Source of the DNA: Klebsiella pneumoniae
GTDB lineage: Bacteria > Myxococcota_A > UBA9042
DNA: 33,778 nt
NCBI GenBank assembly: GCA_945889325.1
Contig: CAMDBH010000037.1
Span: forward strand, 1-33,778
Direction of reading: 5' to 3'
The position numbers were made by a program, and so were the translations under genes. The stretch's first letter is position 1. Each line of letters begins with the position of its first letter. Shown here piece after piece: positions 1 through 7,359 of this stretch. The notes under the pieces are model-generated. The model was not told the origin of the DNA, searched no databases, and saw nothing but the letters and a program-made list of their open reading frames with translations.

Positions 1-2
1 TG

Positions 3-209
3 GGCCTGATGGCGCTGGAAAAGCAGCAATTTGCCGCGGCGCTGCACGCCTTTGCCAAACTACGTGAATTGCAACCGGAACGCGGAGATGTCCATTGGGG
101 CTACGGCCAAGCGCTCCGCGGGCTTGGACGCGATGCCGAAGCTAAGACCGCGTTTTGCAAGGCTAAGGATTTGGGTCACGCGGAAAGCGCTAAGCTTTGC
201 GGGCCTTGA
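3..209 (+). CDS. C-terminal end of a TPR-repeat protein (5' truncated)
   Basis: The frame is open from the first bases of the window and stops at 207-209, so only the last ~69 residues are present. They form two helix-turn-helix units of tetratricopeptide type: one around FAAALHAFAKLRELQPERGD, and a second around YGQALRGLGRDAEAKTAFCK. The spacing and the Ala/Gly/Leu pattern fit TPR. TPR units mediate protein-protein contacts, so no specific function can be read from this fragment. The next gene, convergent on the other strand, also ends in a TPR-like helical tail (KALDLKDEGKVAEAKVELEK). The two may belong to the same process, but that is a guess. Confidence 0.6.
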   Translation, partial: GLMALEKQQFAAALHAFAKLRELQPERGDVHWGYGQALRGLGRDAEAKTAFCKAKDLGHAESAKLCGP

Positions 210-237
210 TGGACGGCCGAGCACCCGGCGCGACGGG

Positions 238-1017
238 CTACCGCATCATCTTGGCCAAATCGGCTTTGGCTAACATGAAATCGGGCTGAAGCCTGACCAC
301 TTTTTCCAATTCTACTTTGGCTTCCGCAACCTTGCCTTCATCCTTGAGGTCGAGCGCCTTGGAATAAGCAATCGCCGTTTGCCCCGGCAGCGCTGCAGGC
401 AATTTGGGCGCAACCGGGCGTGGCCGTGCAGGTTTTGCGGGACCCGACTGAGCTAGGCTCTTCTTGGGCGCTGGCAACTCCGCCAAGATTTGGCCTAGGC
501 TAATGCTGAGCTTTTGTTCGATGGCCAAGAAATCGGCCAAACTGCCGCTGGCGCTGCTGCCTTTTACGATCTTGCCGGTTTCGACTTCGACGACACGAAC
601 GTCTACGCGCAGCGTTTCTCCCAAGCTGAAGTAGCCGCCCAATACCAGGAAATGCACGCCGAGCAGTTTGCCGATTTTTGCCGCGGTCGCCTCGTCCATC
701 TTGACTTGCTTGTTCAATTTGAGTTCGTCGATCAGACTTTGCAACTGTTCGCGTTCGATCATGTCCACAGCGGGTTGCCCGGCCAAATCGGCAATCAGCA
801 TTTGCGTCAAGCCTTTGCGCAAAACTGAAAGACTCGGATCTCCGCCCACGAAATCGAAGTACAACACAGCGACGGTATTGCGCGGGGTATTGGCCGGCGG
901 CTTGGCTACTTCAAGCGGCGGTTTGGCCGACGGCGGCGAGTCGGGCGCGACACCAGCGTTGGCAGATCGGGCACAGGTCACAATCAAAATCAGCAGCGTC
1001 GCGTTCACAAATCGCAT
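238..1017 (-). CDS. Secreted CsgG/FlgO-like lipid-free periplasmic protein with TPR-like tail
   Basis: This is a 259-aa protein. The start at 1017 has a strong Shine-Dalgarno (GGAGG, spacing about 6). Residues 1-21 are a signal peptide with a probable cleavage after ANA. The core (about 46-190) matches the CsgG/FlgO-type fold. It has the opening TVAVLYFDFVGG, then a segment placing a regulated 'second' protein (MIEREQLQSLIDELKL), then GKLLGVHFLVLGGYFS and VDVRVVEVETGKIV. These proteins are usually periplasmic or outer-membrane associated. No lipobox cysteine is visible at the cleavage site; the only early Cys (about 15) lies inside the hydrophobic stretch. A Pro/Ala/Lys-rich linker (about 195-225) leads to one TPR-like unit at the C terminus. 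The substrate or partner is unknown. Confidence 0.6.
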   Translation of the reverse strand: MRFVNATLLILIVTCARSANAGVAPDSPPSAKPPLEVAKPPANTPRNTVAVLYFDFVGGDPSLSVLRKGLTQMLIADLAGQPAVDMIEREQLQSLIDELKLNKQVKMDEATAAKIGKLLGVHFLVLGGYFSLGETLRVDVRVVEVETGKIVKGSSASGSLADFLAIEQKLSISLGQILAELPAPKKSLAQSGPAKPARPRPVAPKLPAALPGQTAIAYSKALDLKDEGKVAEAKVELEKVVRLQPDFMLAKADLAKMMR

Positions 1018-1128
1018 GTCGAACCTCCGCGATGGATAATAGCACTTCTGCGCCTGTCGACAAACTTGCCGAATCCGCCCAAGACGCTACAGTCCGCTGG
1101 GTGGCACGACCGTGCGACGGAGCAGGTG

Positions 1129-1887
1129 ATGCGCGGGTTCATTTTGGCAGCGGGGCTGGGCACGCGCTTGCGCCCGCTGACGCTTACGACGCCCAAGCCA
1201 TTGGTGCCAATTGGCGGTGAACCGCTGTTAGCGCGTGCCATCAAGCAGTTGCGCGACGCTGGCGTGCGGGAAATTGCGGTAAACGCATTTCATTTGGCGG
1301 ACCAGATTATCGAGTTTGTCGGCGACGGCAGCCAGTTTGGCGTGAGTGCTCAAGTGTTTGATGAGCGGCCGCTGGTGCTGGGCACCGGTGGCGGCTTGAA
1401 AAACGCCGAAGCGTTCTTGTGCGCAGGGGATGAACCGTTTGTGCTGGTGAACGCGGACGTGTGGCATAACTTTGATTTGAAAGAATTTATTGCGGGCCAC
1501 CGGCGCAACAACATCGCGACCATGGCCATGCACGTCAGCGATCGACGGCCGGAATTGCACACGGTGGGCTGTGCGCGCAACGGTCGGATCGCGCATGTTG
1601 CGCAGAAACCGGTTGATATTGCAGCTGATTTTGTGGCGATCTACACCGGCGTGGCGGTGATCGAGCCGAGGTTGTTGGCGTTTTTTCCCAGCAATGAAGT
1701 GTGCAGTTTGGTCGGTGAAGGGTTGTGGCCTGCGATGCGCGTCGAGGAGACGCTGGCGTGGTTGGAGCCCAAAGGGGGCTGGTTTGATTGCGGTACGCAC
1801 GCGGAAGTGCTGCGCGCGTCCGCGTTTGCGTTGCGGGCGCGGCGGAAAGGGGAACGCGGCGGCTCGGCAAGTGCGGCGGGCTTGTAA
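1129..1887 (+). CDS. Sugar-1-phosphate nucleotidyltransferase, MurU-like
   Basis: This is a 252-aa protein of the NTP_transferase (RmlA-like) superfamily, which makes NDP-sugars from a sugar-1-phosphate and an NTP. The ATG at 1129 puts the signature FILAAGLGTRLRPLTLTTPK next to the N terminus, as in the family, and has GGAG about 6 nt upstream. Longer in-frame starts would add unrelated residues. Other visible landmarks are KPLVPIGGEPLL (sugar/nucleotide loop), VLGTGGGLKNA (the TGGG typical of MurU and GlmU-like members) and FVLVNADVWHNFD (metal-binding Asp). The length and the TGGG/LVNxDV pattern fit N-acetylmuramate-1-phosphate uridylyltransferase (MurU) best, but mannose-1-phosphate guanylyltransferase-like activity cannot be excluded. 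The Gly/Ser/Arg-rich tail after about residue 230 looks disordered. Confidence 0.7.
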   Translation: MRGFILAAGLGTRLRPLTLTTPKPLVPIGGEPLLARAIKQLRDAGVREIAVNAFHLADQIIEFVGDGSQFGVSAQVFDERPLVLGTGGGLKNAEAFLCAGDEPFVLVNADVWHNFDLKEFIAGHRRNNIATMAMHVSDRRPELHTVGCARNGRIAHVAQKPVDIAADFVAIYTGVAVIEPRLLAFFPSNEVCSLVGEGLWPAMRVEETLAWLEPKGGWFDCGTHAEVLRASAFALRARRKGERGGSASAAGL

Positions 1888-2412
1888 CTGCCTGACTTTG
1901 TTATTGACCGTCGCCGTGCTCTCGCTTGGATCGGCGCTTTGGGTGGGATGGGCCGCTTTGCGGTGACTTTCTGAATCTACGACGAAGCACTTTTTTGGGC
2001 GTAGTTCCGGCCTTCGGCCGGTTACCGCCCGGCCCTCACCGCCCCACCGCAGCGCAAAAAGCCTACGCTTTTCACGCACCTCCACCCCGACGAGCCGCGT
2101 CAGTCTTTCGACCGCCGCCTCTCGCCCCCGGGCCCTCCGCTCACGCGGCCGCCCAGCCATCCTTCGGCCCGGCTGACGCCGGACCTGGTGCAGAGACCCT
2201 CTTTCGCAGCGCGCGCTACAGCCGAGGGCGCCCCACGGCATGGGGCAACCCAAGCTGGTGCAAGCCGCGTGCCAAAAATTTCACCTGAAAATGATTGAAC
2301 TTTCGCGCAAACGGCAACCGATTTCGGTCTCGCTCTCTCGGTCTCACCAGGTCTCACCAGGTCTCACCGCGCGCAAAAAAATCCAACGCGCAAACCCGCT
2401 AAAACGAATCGT
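1888..2412. other. Gene-free spacer between convergent genes, with a small tandem repeat
   Basis: I see no credible gene here. Open frames exist on both strands but give Pro/Arg/Ala-rich translations without family features. The spacer is strongly pyrimidine-rich on the plus strand between about 2000 and 2200. It contains a GC-rich hairpin (GGCCTTCGGCC, about 2011) and a 10-bp tandem repeat at 2340-2368. The left and right genes converge on it, so transcription termination from both sides would be expected. A run of seven T on the minus strand near 2380 follows the vWA-FHA gene, but I see no convincing stem in front of it. Confidence 0.5.
2340..2368. repeat. Short tandem repeat, 10-bp unit GGTCTCACCA, 2.9 copies
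   Basis: Three head-to-tail copies of GGTCTCACCA start at 2340, 2350 and 2360, the last lacking its final A. A related GGTCTC sits just upstream near 2326. The array lies in the spacer downstream of the last eCIS-operon gene. It may be slippage-prone filler; no binding function can be read from it. Confidence 0.85.
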
Positions 2413-3978
2413 CTACTTCAACTTAAACTGCATTTCAGTCGTGCCGATCTGAATGCTGTCTCCGTCGCGCAAAAACACCTTGTGGACCTTCTGCCCATTG
2501 ACCAATACGCCGTTGGTCGAATTCAAATCCGCGACTTCAAAGCGCATATCGTCGATCTTAATCGCCGCGTGGCGCCGAGACACCGACCCGTCCTCGATCA
2601 CCAAGGTATTGCCCTTCATCGATCCAATCGTGGTTACGTCATCGATCAGCGGAAACACCGTTCCGGCCAAAGGCCCCTGCAAAACAACAAGTTTGCCGCG
2701 CGAAGGTCCGTCGTACTGCTGCTGTTGTTGCTGCCCACCCTGCCCCTGTGGTTCGGCCTTTTTGCGTTTGATCAGCCAAACAATCAGCACGATAAACAGC
2801 ACGACGCCGATGATCGCGCCAATGATTTTGCCAACCAAAATCACCCATTTCATAATATCCAGGCTGGGTGCCGGCATCCGAATGTCGTTAAAGGTCGCCT
2901 CCGAAGTCGCCCCGTCTTTCATCTTGACGCGCAACATCAGGTTGTAGTTTTTCTCGTCCTTGCCCTTGACCACGTCGCCCCAATCGGGCAGCTCGGCCAA
3001 TTTCACCTTGATTTGCCACTGCTTTTTGATCCCGATCGCGATCTTGTCAAACTCAGCCGGAATGCCCGCTTTGTCCTTTTGCTCAACTTTGATGTACTTG
3101 CCGCCGGTGGCGTTGGCGGCCGTTTGCAGCAACGGCAGGTATTGTTGATCGTCATCCGAGAACCCAATGGCATGAATGCGGATTTTCTGATCCTCGTACT
3201 TCTCCAAGGTATTTTTCAGTTGTTTTTCCAACTGCGATTTGTTGGTCGACCGATTTTTGCCGTCAGAAGCGACGATCAAGAACTTGCGGCGGCAGGCTCC
3301 CAATTTCTTCGCATTTTCCGTCATATACTGCAACGCACGGTCGATCGCTTTGATGCTCTCCGGCGTCAGTTCATCTTTGCCTTTGGCCTCGCCTTTCACG
3401 GCATCGTTGGCGGTCGGCGCATCTTTGACCGAGTCGCTTATCACGGCATCTTTGGCTTGATTAAACGCGGACGCAAAATCGTAAATCATCTCATAGGGAA
3501 ATGACTCGCGATAGCGCAGAACCGCGACTTTGTCGTTACCAGTAAGGCGTTGGATAAACTGACCCGCGCCTTCTGTCACCCGCCGGTAGGCGGTCAGCGG
3601 ATCGTCGTCCTGACCACCGTACGCACGCGAAGCATTGAGCAAAATCACCACGGCAATCGACTCTTGGGCTTTATCCGACGTCTGCATATCGACGCTGAGC
3701 GTCTTAAGTGGCTTGCCGTTGGCCAAAATCTCCAGATCGCCAGCTTCCAGTTTGTCGATCGGCACTCCTTTGACGTCCAAAATATCGGCGTTCAGCGTCA
3801 GCGTGTTCTCTTTCGCATCGAACTCCGCGTATTCAATAGCAACGCGGCTATCGCCGTCCGCCAACGCCAGTGCCGGAATCAAGGTCAGCACCATGGCGAA
3901 AAGCGCCAAACTGCTCACAGGTCGTTGAATACGCCGCATAAACGCCAAGTGCGTCCATTTCAGGGTGTGCTGCTGCAT
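2413..3978 (-). CDS. Exported vWA-FHA transmembrane protein at the end of the eCIS operon
   Basis: This is a 521-aa protein. The start at 3978 has GGAG about 6 nt upstream; an alternative ATG at 3939 lacks a clear ribosome site. Residues 14-40 form a signal peptide (RRIQRP basic start, hydrophobic core, ALALA cleavage region). Residues about 105-340 are a von Willebrand A domain with VVILLNASRAYGG at the MIDAS position, so the usual DxSxS reads NASRA (115-119) and metal binding may be lost. IVASDGKNRST carries the later Asp-Gly. One transmembrane helix spans about 378-403. A Gln-rich linker then precedes a C-terminal FHA domain (about 428-521) with SRRH and NSTNG motifs, but IGS where FHA domains usually have GR. 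The topology would put vWA in the periplasm and FHA in the cytosol. Its FHA end (TEMQFKLK) closely resembles that of the neighbouring FHA gene, so the two are likely paralogous partners. Role inferred: membrane sensing or docking for the injection system. Confidence 0.8.
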   Translation of the reverse strand: MQQHTLKWTHLAFMRRIQRPVSSLALFAMVLTLIPALALADGDSRVAIEYAEFDAKENTLTLNADILDVKGVPIDKLEAGDLEILANGKPLKTLSVDMQTSDKAQESIAVVILLNASRAYGGQDDDPLTAYRRVTEGAGQFIQRLTGNDKVAVLRYRESFPYEMIYDFASAFNQAKDAVISDSVKDAPTANDAVKGEAKGKDELTPESIKAIDRALQYMTENAKKLGACRRKFLIVASDGKNRSTNKSQLEKQLKNTLEKYEDQKIRIHAIGFSDDDQQYLPLLQTAANATGGKYIKVEQKDKAGIPAEFDKIAIGIKKQWQIKVKLAELPDWGDVVKGKDEKNYNLMLRVKMKDGATSEATFNDIRMPAPSLDIMKWVILVGKIIGAIIGVVLFIVLIVWLIKRKKAEPQGQGGQQQQQQYDGPSRGKLVVLQGPLAGTVFPLIDDVTTIGSMKGNTLVIEDGSVSRRHAAIKIDDMRFEVADLNSTNGVLVNGQKVHKVFLRDGDSIQIGTTEMQFKLK

Positions 3979-4025
3979 GTGCGCTCCGAAACGAAAAGAG
4001 GCCGTAAGATGATTCAGTACTTGCG

Positions 4026-4682
4026 CTACGCCAGCGACTTGAACTTCATTTCTGTCCGCCCTAAGCGGATGGTATCATTGTCGATCATGTCCTCTTTGGA
4101 CGCTTTGCGCCCGTTGAGAAAAGTGCCGTTGGTGGAATCCAGGTCGACCAGCGTAAACGTGTCGTTTTCATGGCGGATTACGCAATGTTTGGAGGACAAA
4201 TACGGGTCGGTCAAAACGACGTCGCAGTCCGCTGCCGTGCCGATGTTGTTTTTGCCGTCGACGAGCCGGAAATCGCGTCCGCGCAATTCCCCATTAAGAA
4301 CCACAACCCAGCCGACGGCGGGCTTGAAAGTCCCGCGGTTGATTTGACTGATGTCAATCGCCACGGTTTTTTCCGGTTCGGAAAATCCGCCGCGATCGTC
4401 GTCGTCATTGCGTGAAGATTGCGCGGGTTTTTTGTCCTTGCTAAACCATCCCATGTCCTTGCCCTCCGCTTTTTTCTCGGCCTTCTTTTCGTCTTTCTTG
4501 CCGCCCGCCATGCCCTTGACGGCTTTGCCGGGTGCGTCCACTGCGGCATTAAACTTCTTGGCGGCCGCACCCTTGGCCTTGGTGATGGCGCCCATTTTTT
4601 TGGCGTTGACCGAGTTCACCACGCCGTCGACGCGCGATTGCCCCAAATTGCGAAAGAAGTCCACAATGATGTTCAAGATCAT
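4026..4682 (-). CDS. Cytosolic FHA-domain protein with Lys/Ala-rich N-terminal half
   Basis: This is a 218-aa protein. The ATG at 4682 is chosen because GGAG lies 8 nt upstream; a longer frame to 4721 has no such site. Residues 1-15 are hydrophobic or amphipathic (ILNIIVDFFRNL), and residues about 25-90 are Lys/Ala/Gly-rich and probably disordered. The FHA domain is residues about 120-218, with LSSKH (162-166) and DSTNG (182-186), two of the conserved phosphothreonine-site motifs. The third, Gly-Arg, reads IGT (147-149). An acidic stretch (NDDDD) is followed by EPEKTVAI, whose Thr106 could be a kinase target, as in GarA-type FHA regulators; that is inference. It is transcribed 47 nt upstream of the vWA-FHA gene and downstream of the baseplate genes. 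It may act as a phosphorylation-dependent scaffold for the injection system. Confidence 0.8.
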   Translation of the reverse strand: MILNIIVDFFRNLGQSRVDGVVNSVNAKKMGAITKAKGAAAKKFNAAVDAPGKAVKGMAGGKKDEKKAEKKAEGKDMGWFSKDKKPAQSSRNDDDDRGGFSEPEKTVAIDISQINRGTFKPAVGWVVVLNGELRGRDFRLVDGKNNIGTAADCDVVLTDPYLSSKHCVIRHENDTFTLVDLDSTNGTFLNGRKASKEDMIDNDTIRLGRTEMKFKSLA

Positions 4683-4778
4683 AGCTGCTTCTCCATTCCA
4701 CCTGCGAAACCAGACCGCCAACTGCTAGCATGTCTGGTCGCACCTTTTCCGGCAAGACAGCGCCTGCCAGTGCAGTGC

Positions 4779-6317
4779 TTACTTCTTGGTCGGCTGATAA
4801 ATCCACATCTTAAACACGTTGATGTCGCGATCGGCGGTTACCGGCTTCATCTTCAGGCGCATGCTCACCTCGCGCACGTGCTCGGCCGGCACGACGTAAA
4901 CCCAGTTGCGCCAACGGAATTTGCGATCGCTGCCCGCACAGACGCAATTAGGCAAGCGCCGTTCATTGCCTTCCATTTCCGCTTCCCAGTCGCCGTGAAC
5001 GTAATCCATGCGCCAGATAACATAGACATCTTTGCCCGGTTCGACGTTCTTGACTTCGTACTCGACTTGGCCGCCTTCAAATGCGACGCCGGCGTCCTCA
5101 ACCACCGTACCATCGGGATACTTCAGCTTTTGCCGCGTGCGGTACTTGTCGCGCTCGCCAGTGACACGCCAATTGTGGTTCTTCTCGCTTTCCGGATCCA
5201 AAGGATCGATCAGATCTATCAGCGTCATATCCACGCCTTCGACATTGATCTGGTCGCCAAATGCCACGGAGCGCAGCTTCATGGATTCCACAACCGCACT
5301 GGTGTCGGTGGTCTTGGCCTCCAACTTCTTGGGTTGCTTCAAATTTTTGGCGAACATCGTCTCCATAAACTTGTAGCATTCCCCCTGATAGCTCATCAAA
5401 CCGCTCAAGAAGTCGAGGCTGAAATGCCGCTCCTCGTATTTCTGCAGCGCGATTTCAATGTGCTTTTTGTAGTTGGCAAAATCGCGCTGACTTGAAATCG
5501 CCGGCACGTTGGCTTCAATCTCCGTCACCAACGTCCATTGGTGGTTCAAAATGATCAGATACAGCGAAAAAATATTACGCAAATCGACCAGTTGCGTGTG
5601 AATTAACATCTCCAGCGCAATAAACGCGTGCAGCACGTCGGACGCCGGCAAAATGCGCATCTGATGGTACATGTAGGCGTAAACTAGCTTGGAACGCCGA
5701 ATCATCTCCATGAGATCCCACAGCATTTGCGGCGAAATAAAGCTGCCGATAATGCCCGCCACCGGCACAAAGCGCAGGTCGATTTCATTGGCCTGCGGAT
5801 TGAACGGGTCCTTGGCGTCGACGATGCGCTTGACATCTTTGGTCAAATTGACGCGGCACAGTTCCACTTCATTGTGAATGTCCGGCTCGGTGATGATCCA
5901 TTCGACTTTGGCGGTTTCCGTTACGCGGCGGTGGCCCTTGAAGTCCAGATTTTCCTTATAGGAAATAAAGTCCGTGAATTCCTCAATGTAGCGAACGACC
6001 AAATACACCGTGGACGGCAATTTGAAATCGACCGGGTTGAGCTGCTTAATTTCCGGTTCCCAAAGGAAAATATCATTGCCCGAACCGTCGAGCGAATAAC
6101 CCGACTGCACTTCGACCGCCAGCTCACCGCGCCCGCGCCCAGACACGCGCATGCCGCCGAGCGCGTGCGGCACAATGCCCGGACCGTGCATCATGCGGTT
6201 GTGAAGTTTTCGTTTTTCTGAATGATAGCGCTCACTTTCGTTCCAATCCTTTTCCGTCGTGCGAAAGCCGCGGAAAAAGTTCAGGCGTTTGTAATTGCGT
6301 TCGCTGATTTCAGCCAT
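4779..6317 (-). CDS. eCIS-associated 512-aa protein in the tail-fibre/baseplate-accessory position
   Basis: I recognise the N-terminal pattern but not a named family. Residues about 8-90 read RLNFFRGFRTTEKDW, then YHSEKRKLHNRMMHGPGIV, then GYSLDGSGNDIFL. This 'tail-protein N-terminus' pattern (Leu-Asn-Phe-Phe, a paired His-Asn-Arg helix, a Gly-Ile-Val turn, then a 'GxxxDGxGxDI' strand) recurs in proteins encoded beside phage-like tails. Residues about 200-345 look mostly helical, and the last ~150 residues look beta-rich. No signal peptide, membrane helix or enzyme motif is evident. The start at 6317 has GAGG about 6 nt upstream. It lies directly after the gpI wedge gene, where Afp13-type fibres sit in Afp/PVC clusters, so a baseplate-periphery or receptor-contact role is possible. 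It lacks the triple-helical repeats of a classical fibre. Confidence 0.55.
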   Translation of the reverse strand: MAEISERNYKRLNFFRGFRTTEKDWNESERYHSEKRKLHNRMMHGPGIVPHALGGMRVSGRGRGELAVEVQSGYSLDGSGNDIFLWEPEIKQLNPVDFKLPSTVYLVVRYIEEFTDFISYKENLDFKGHRRVTETAKVEWIITEPDIHNEVELCRVNLTKDVKRIVDAKDPFNPQANEIDLRFVPVAGIIGSFISPQMLWDLMEMIRRSKLVYAYMYHQMRILPASDVLHAFIALEMLIHTQLVDLRNIFSLYLIILNHQWTLVTEIEANVPAISSQRDFANYKKHIEIALQKYEERHFSLDFLSGLMSYQGECYKFMETMFAKNLKQPKKLEAKTTDTSAVVESMKLRSVAFGDQINVEGVDMTLIDLIDPLDPESEKNHNWRVTGERDKYRTRQKLKYPDGTVVEDAGVAFEGGQVEYEVKNVEPGKDVYVIWRMDYVHGDWEAEMEGNERRLPNCVCAGSDRKFRWRNWVYVVPAEHVREVSMRLKMKPVTADRDINVFKMWIYQPTKK

Positions 6318-6402
6318 GGTTTCCTCGTTCTGCGGTGCTCTAAGGGAAATGGGTCAGGTTCGGTCGGTCAGTAAATCCTGTGGTATCAGACTGTTGGAGC
6401 GA

Positions 6403-7296
6403 TTACATCGCGTCATCGTCCAGCGCATCGTCGCCAATGGTCATAAACGGCGAAGAATCATAGGTTTCTTCCTGCGTTTCAAAAGTCAGAAAGTAATTGG
6501 TATGCGCGGGCTTTTCCGCTTGAATAATCCGGTGAATCCGCACAATCAAGTCGTCGCTGATGGCCGTGCTGGCCAGCGGCAACTTGACGACAAAACAATG
6601 CGACAAGGCAATGGGCGGCAATATCGTTGAAGTAACGCCGATTTCACTCGACACGCCGACGCGAAACGGCTCAAACGGCCACTCGTTTTCGACAATCTCA
6701 GGCCGCACGCCGACATACATTTCAAGCAATTCCAACATCGCCAAGCGCGTGCCGCGAATGCTGTACAAAGCAGGGGCCTTGCGCAGCCAGCGCCGCTTTT
6801 TTTCCACCGGCCAATCGGTCTCCAAGTGCAACGCGATCCACGAGGCCAGCCAGGGCAAGAAGCGTTCGTCGGTATCCAGCGGGCGAAACAGTTCCGGCAC
6901 GCGATCGATCACGCCGCTGATCTGATCGTGCATCTGCTGAAAAATCCACATAAATTCGTGGAGCAATTGGTTGTCACCCGTGGTGCTTTCCTGAAACAGT
7001 TGCGGCAGAAAGCGAATCCAACTCTGCTTGGCAACGCTAAGTTCCAAAGTCGTCGTGCTGTCAACGAGTTGGCCGCGAATCGGCATTTGGCCAACGACCG
7101 CGCTGTCCGGCGCGTACGCTTCCACATACCGCGGCACCGGCGGTGTAAAACCCGCGTGATCAAGGACAATTTTCGCGTCGGCAAAGGCCATGCCGGTCAA
7201 ATCGGGCACGATCAGCTTCTTGGCGCGACGCTCCAGAGGACGCGCAGATCCACCTCCTCCTGCTCCGCCTCGCGACGCTGTATTGCGATCGACCAT
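6403..7296 (-). CDS. gpI-like baseplate wedge protein (Afp12/Pvc12 position) with N-terminal PASTA domain
   Basis: This is a 297-aa protein. The ATG at 7296 fits the upstream GGGGTGAG better than the GTG at 7302. After a Gly-rich start, residues 29-90 form a clear PASTA domain: VPDLTGMAFADAKIVLDHAG, then PDSAVVGQMPIRGQLVDS and LELSVAK. Residues about 93-285 match the phage P2 gpI-type tail protein family. The landmarks are FLPQLFQ, an aromatic-rich helix FMWIFQQMHDQISGVIDRV, the 'FLPWLASWIALHLETDWP' stretch, then RRWLRKAPALYSIRGTR and the LEMYVGV motif. gpI-type proteins build the baseplate wedge together with gpJ, whose gene is 63 nt upstream. PASTA domains usually bind peptidoglycan fragments and occur in kinases and penicillin-binding proteins, so this fusion is unusual. 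It could anchor the baseplate to the cell wall of the producer or the target (inference). The tail is acidic (GDDALDDDAM). Confidence 0.85.
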   Translation of the reverse strand: MVDRNTASRGGAGGGGSARPLERRAKKLIVPDLTGMAFADAKIVLDHAGFTPPVPRYVEAYAPDSAVVGQMPIRGQLVDSTTTLELSVAKQSWIRFLPQLFQESTTGDNQLLHEFMWIFQQMHDQISGVIDRVPELFRPLDTDERFLPWLASWIALHLETDWPVEKKRRWLRKAPALYSIRGTRLAMLELLEMYVGVRPEIVENEWPFEPFRVGVSSEIGVTSTILPPIALSHCFVVKLPLASTAISDDLIVRIHRIIQAEKPAHTNYFLTFETQEETYDSSPFMTIGDDALDDDAM

Positions 7297-7359
7297 TGAC
7301 ACTCACCCCGGCGCTAAAGCCGCTGAATTACAAAACAAAGGCACTACTCGAGGAACCCA

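Noticed and set aside
1228-2253. 341-codon open frame on the minus strand
   Set aside because: It is antisense to the MurU-like gene and runs into a gene-free spacer; Arg-rich, no family features.
4419-5495. 358-codon open frame on the plus strand
   Set aside because: It runs antisense across the FHA and 512-aa genes; the His/Leu/Val-rich translation looks like a shadow of the GC-rich coding strand.
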